Shown here: positions 62,184 to 64,000 of the stretch, one piece after another
Numbering within the stretch: position 1 is the first letter of the stretch
Layout: each line of letters begins with the position of its first letter
Assembly (NCBI RefSeq): GCF_001571245.1
Contig: NZ_BCTK01000001.1
Span: 868,001 to 932,000, forward strand
Length of the DNA: 64,000 nt
Direction of reading: 5' to 3'
Source: Achromobacter piechaudii NBRC 102461
Lineage (GTDB): Bacteria; Pseudomonadota; Gammaproteobacteria; Burkholderiales; Burkholderiaceae_B
Notes under the pieces: generated by a model
What the model was told of the DNA's origin: nothing
Databases searched by the model: none
The model's input: only the letters and a program-made list of their open reading frames with translations
Made by a program: the position numbers and the translations under genes

Positions 62184-62196
62184 TCCATAATGTGGA
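62184..62196. promoter_or_regulatory. Candidate operator 2 of the SDR/TPP operon
   Basis: TCCATA-A-TGTGGA repeats the palindrome at 62051-62063 with one mismatch in the right arm, 133 bp further upstream of the operon. Paired sites at this distance would allow looping or two-site repression. Confidence 0.4.
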
Positions 62197-62294
62197 AACC
62201 GATTCAGCGTCGCGGATTGCGCCGGTAGGGCGGGTGAAGACGGCGGCGTGCCGCAACGGGGCCGGTTTTTGTGTACGCCTATCCCGCGATCGCG

Positions 62295-62322
62295 CAAAAA
62301 AAGCGCCCATGGTGGGCGCTTT
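62295..62322 (-). terminator. Rho-independent terminator after the NodT-type OMF gene
   Basis: AAAGCGCCCA (62300-62309) pairs with TGGGCGCTTT (62313-62322) across a 3-base loop. On the minus strand the stem is followed by further T residues (A-run 62295-62299 on the plus strand). It lies about 65 bp beyond the OMF stop. Confidence 0.88.
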
Positions 62323-62386
62323 CAATATTTCCGACCGCCAATGCGGCCGGGAGAACCGTGGCGTCAAACCTGACGAACCGGGTCGG

Positions 62387-63820
62387 CTATTTTTCCCATC
62401 CACCGCCCAGCGCCAGGAATACCGCGATCTGGTCGCTGCTCAGTTCGGCTTGCGAGGCGGCCAGCGCGCTTTCGTTGCTGGCCAGCGTGCGTTCGGCGTC
62501 CAGCACGGTCAGGTAGTCCGTCTTGCCGTACTGGAACAGGCGGCGCGCTTGTGTCGCGGCTTCGGCGCTTTGGTCGCGCGCGGCGCGCAGGGCGGCGTCG
62601 CGGTCCAGTTGCCGCGCGTAGACCACCAGCGCGCTTTCCGTTTCGCGCAGCGCATTCAGCACCGTGGCGTCAAAGCGCGCCAGCGCCGCCTTGGTGCTGG
62701 CCTCGGCTTCGGCGATGCGGGCCTGCACCGCGCCCGTGTTGGGCAAGGTCCACGAGATCAGCGGGCCGACGCTCCAGCTGAACGTGCCACGGTCGCCGAA
62801 CATGGCGGCGGGGCCGCCCGACGCGGTGGACAGGCCCAGCGTGACCTTCGGATAGAGGTCGGCGGTGGCCACGCCGATGCGCGCGGTGGACGCCGCCAGC
62901 GTGCGCTCGGCCTGGCGGATGTCGGGGCGGCGGCGCAGCAGCGCGGCGCCATCGCCCACGGGGATGGTGCTGGTCAGGCGGGGCGCGGCCGCGCATTGCA
63001 GCAGCGAGGCGGGCACGTCGTTCGGGGTCTGGCCCGTCAGCGCGGCCAGCCGATACAGCGCGGTGCGCTGCTGCGCCTGGAAGGGCGGCAGGTTGGCCTG
63101 CAACTGTTCAAGCTGGCTGCGGGCGCGCGTGACGTCCAGCGTGGTGCCCCGGCCGGCGCGCTGCAAGCGGCTGACGGCGTCCACCGATTCCTTCTGCACC
63201 TGCACCGAATGCTGGGCCGAGGCCAGCTGCATGCCCGCCGCGCACATGTTGGCGTAAGCGCGCGCGGTTTCGGCGGCGACGGTTACGCGGGTGGCGTCAT
63301 AGGCGGCCTGCGCGGCCTGGGCGTCGCTGTTGGCCGCTTCGATGGCGCGACGGATCTGGCCGAACAGGTCCAGCTGATACGACACGCTGGCGCCGGTGGA
63401 GTACGACCAGCGGTTGGGCGGGTCGATGCCCGGTTGCAGTTCTTGCAGGCCGGACACATGGCCGAAGGTGGGCGAGGCGTTCACGCCGATGGTCGGTTGC
63501 CGCTGCGCCTGCGATTCTTGCACGGCGGCCTGCGCGCGTTCCAGGTTGGCGCTGGCCACGCGCAGGTCGGTGTTGGCGGACAGGGCCTTGTCGACCAGCC
63601 CGTCCAGCACCGGGTCGTTGTACAGGCGCCACCAGTGGCCCGACACCGCTTCCTGTTGATACACCCCCTCGCGCGCCTCGATGAAAGACGCGCCGGCGCT
63701 CTGACGCTGCGCGACCGCCGCGTCGGGCACCTGATAGTCAGGGCCCACGGTGGTGCATCCGGCCAGCGCAATGATCAGCGCAACAGCCAGCGTCTTTAGC
63801 GGAAAAAATTTGGTGTTCAT
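62387..63820 (-). CDS. Outer membrane efflux lipoprotein, NodT family
   Basis: This 477-residue OMF has lipobox LIIALAGCTTVGPDY. NodT-type text includes WWRLYNDPVLDGLVDKALSA, YQLDLFGQIRRAIEAANSDA, RRRPDIRQAERTLAASTARI and the C-terminal KTDYLTVLDAERTLASNESA. It forms an outer-membrane channel for an RND- or MFS-type pump. The adaptor gene lies directly upstream, continuing beyond the window, so this is the last gene of an efflux operon. It is distinct from the OprJ-like channel at 32730. Confidence 0.9.
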   Translation of the reverse strand: MNTKFFPLKTLAVALIIALAGCTTVGPDYQVPDAAVAQRQSAGASFIEAREGVYQQEAVSGHWWRLYNDPVLDGLVDKALSANTDLRVASANLERAQAAVQESQAQRQPTIGVNASPTFGHVSGLQELQPGIDPPNRWSYSTGASVSYQLDLFGQIRRAIEAANSDAQAAQAAYDATRVTVAAETARAYANMCAAGMQLASAQHSVQVQKESVDAVSRLQRAGRGTTLDVTRARSQLEQLQANLPPFQAQQRTALYRLAALTGQTPNDVPASLLQCAAAPRLTSTIPVGDGAALLRRRPDIRQAERTLAASTARIGVATADLYPKVTLGLSTASGGPAAMFGDRGTFSWSVGPLISWTLPNTGAVQARIAEAEASTKAALARFDATVLNALRETESALVVYARQLDRDAALRAARDQSAEAATQARRLFQYGKTDYLTVLDAERTLASNESALAASQAELSSDQIAVFLALGGGWEK

Positions 63821-63906
63821 GGCAGCTTCGGCTTGGTGTCGATAAATGGAAGAAATGACGGGGTTGGCGGGGCGCCCCTCGTTGCACGAGGAGCGCGGCA
63901 GGAACG

Positions 63907-64000
63907 TCAGGTCGGTTGGCGCGGCGCGTCCGAAGACGCTTGTGCGGGCGCGGGATCGACCGACACGGTGGCGGTCTGGCCCGCAACCAGGCGCACGCCG
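63907..64000 (-). CDS. Efflux adaptor (HlyD/EmrA-like), C-terminal fragment
   Basis: About 30 residues of a minus-strand gene that continues past the window, ending VRLVAGQTATVSVDPAPAQA and a short tail to TGA 63907-63909. The VRLVAGQTATVSVD text is the closing beta-strand of EmrA/HlyD-type periplasmic adaptors. It lies 86 bp upstream of the NodT-type OMF, the normal order in such operons. Assignment rests on a short fragment. Confidence 0.6.
   Translation of the reverse strand, partial: GVRLVAGQTATVSVDPAPAQASSDAPRQPT

Larger units (their letters stand above)
62056..62386. other. 331-bp intergenic region with operator-like and terminator elements
   Basis: This gap separates the OMF gene end (62387) from the start of the duplicated-protein operon (62055), both on the minus strand. 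It holds the two palindromes at 62051 and 62184, AT-rich sequence around 62052-62080 and the terminator at 62295-62322. I see no credible open frame. Confidence 0.6.

Overview
The window is strongly GC-rich bacterial chromosome, almost fully coding. It has the gene content of an Alcaligenaceae betaproteobacterium (Achromobacter or Bordetella-like): orphan Bug-type tripartite tricarboxylate receptors, many LysR/IclR/GntR/TetR regulators next to small catabolic operons, an imuA-imuB-dnaE2 mutasome and an RND efflux operon. The genus is inferred from gene content and style, not from a marker gene. I see no rRNA, tRNA, IS element, prophage or CRISPR array. The only addiction-type module is a vapBC pair whose vapC is frameshifted.

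Layout. 1-2.5 kb: end of an MFS transporter, a DMT permease and an AraC regulator. 2.6-6.0 kb: an ECF42-type sigma factor cassette (YCII, VOC, sigma) with a candidate self-recognised promoter, the broken vapBC pair and a second YCII gene. 6.2-8.1 kb: a MotA/MotB-type stator pair. 8.5-11.4 kb: a NYN/OST-HTH putative RNase with very repetitive tails, a DUF523 protein and a small membrane protein. 11.6-16.0 kb: a Bug receptor, two envelope proteins, TetR, and a divergent SnoaL-like/LysR pair. 16-23.8 kb: a GntR-led dipeptide ABC operon ending in an M20 peptidase, divergent from an operon of class-V aminotransferase, beta-lactamase-fold hydrolase and aldo/keto reductase (24-27.5 kb). 27.5-34.2 kb: a TetR-family repressor divergent from an RND operon; all four proteins closely resemble Pseudomonas NfxB, MexC, MexD and OprJ. 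34-40 kb: MHS-type MFS permease, GMC oxidoreductase with divergent IclR, LtrA, VOC. 40-42 kb: AhpD-like, Lon-N and ParB-like proteins. 42-48 kb: an operon of RraA-like aldolase, aminotransferase and polar amino-acid ABC transporter, followed by LysR. 48-54 kb: I78-type lipoprotein and SOS-controlled dnaE2-imuB-imuA with a consensus LexA box. 54-57.5 kb: amino-acid permease, esterase, IclR. 57.6-62 kb: an operon of SDR, Bug receptor, TPP enzyme and an unrecognised internally duplicated protein. 62-64 kb: NodT-type outer membrane factor and the end of an adaptor protein.

The most promising undescribed elements are the duplicated protein at 61222-62055 with its TPP-enzyme/SDR/receptor operon; the aldolase-aminotransferase-importer operon at 42.4-47.3 kb, which can be read as import, transamination and retro-aldol cleavage of a 4-hydroxy amino acid; the ECF42 promoter; and a series of unrelated short tandem-repeat arrays that all sit at the 3' ends of genes.
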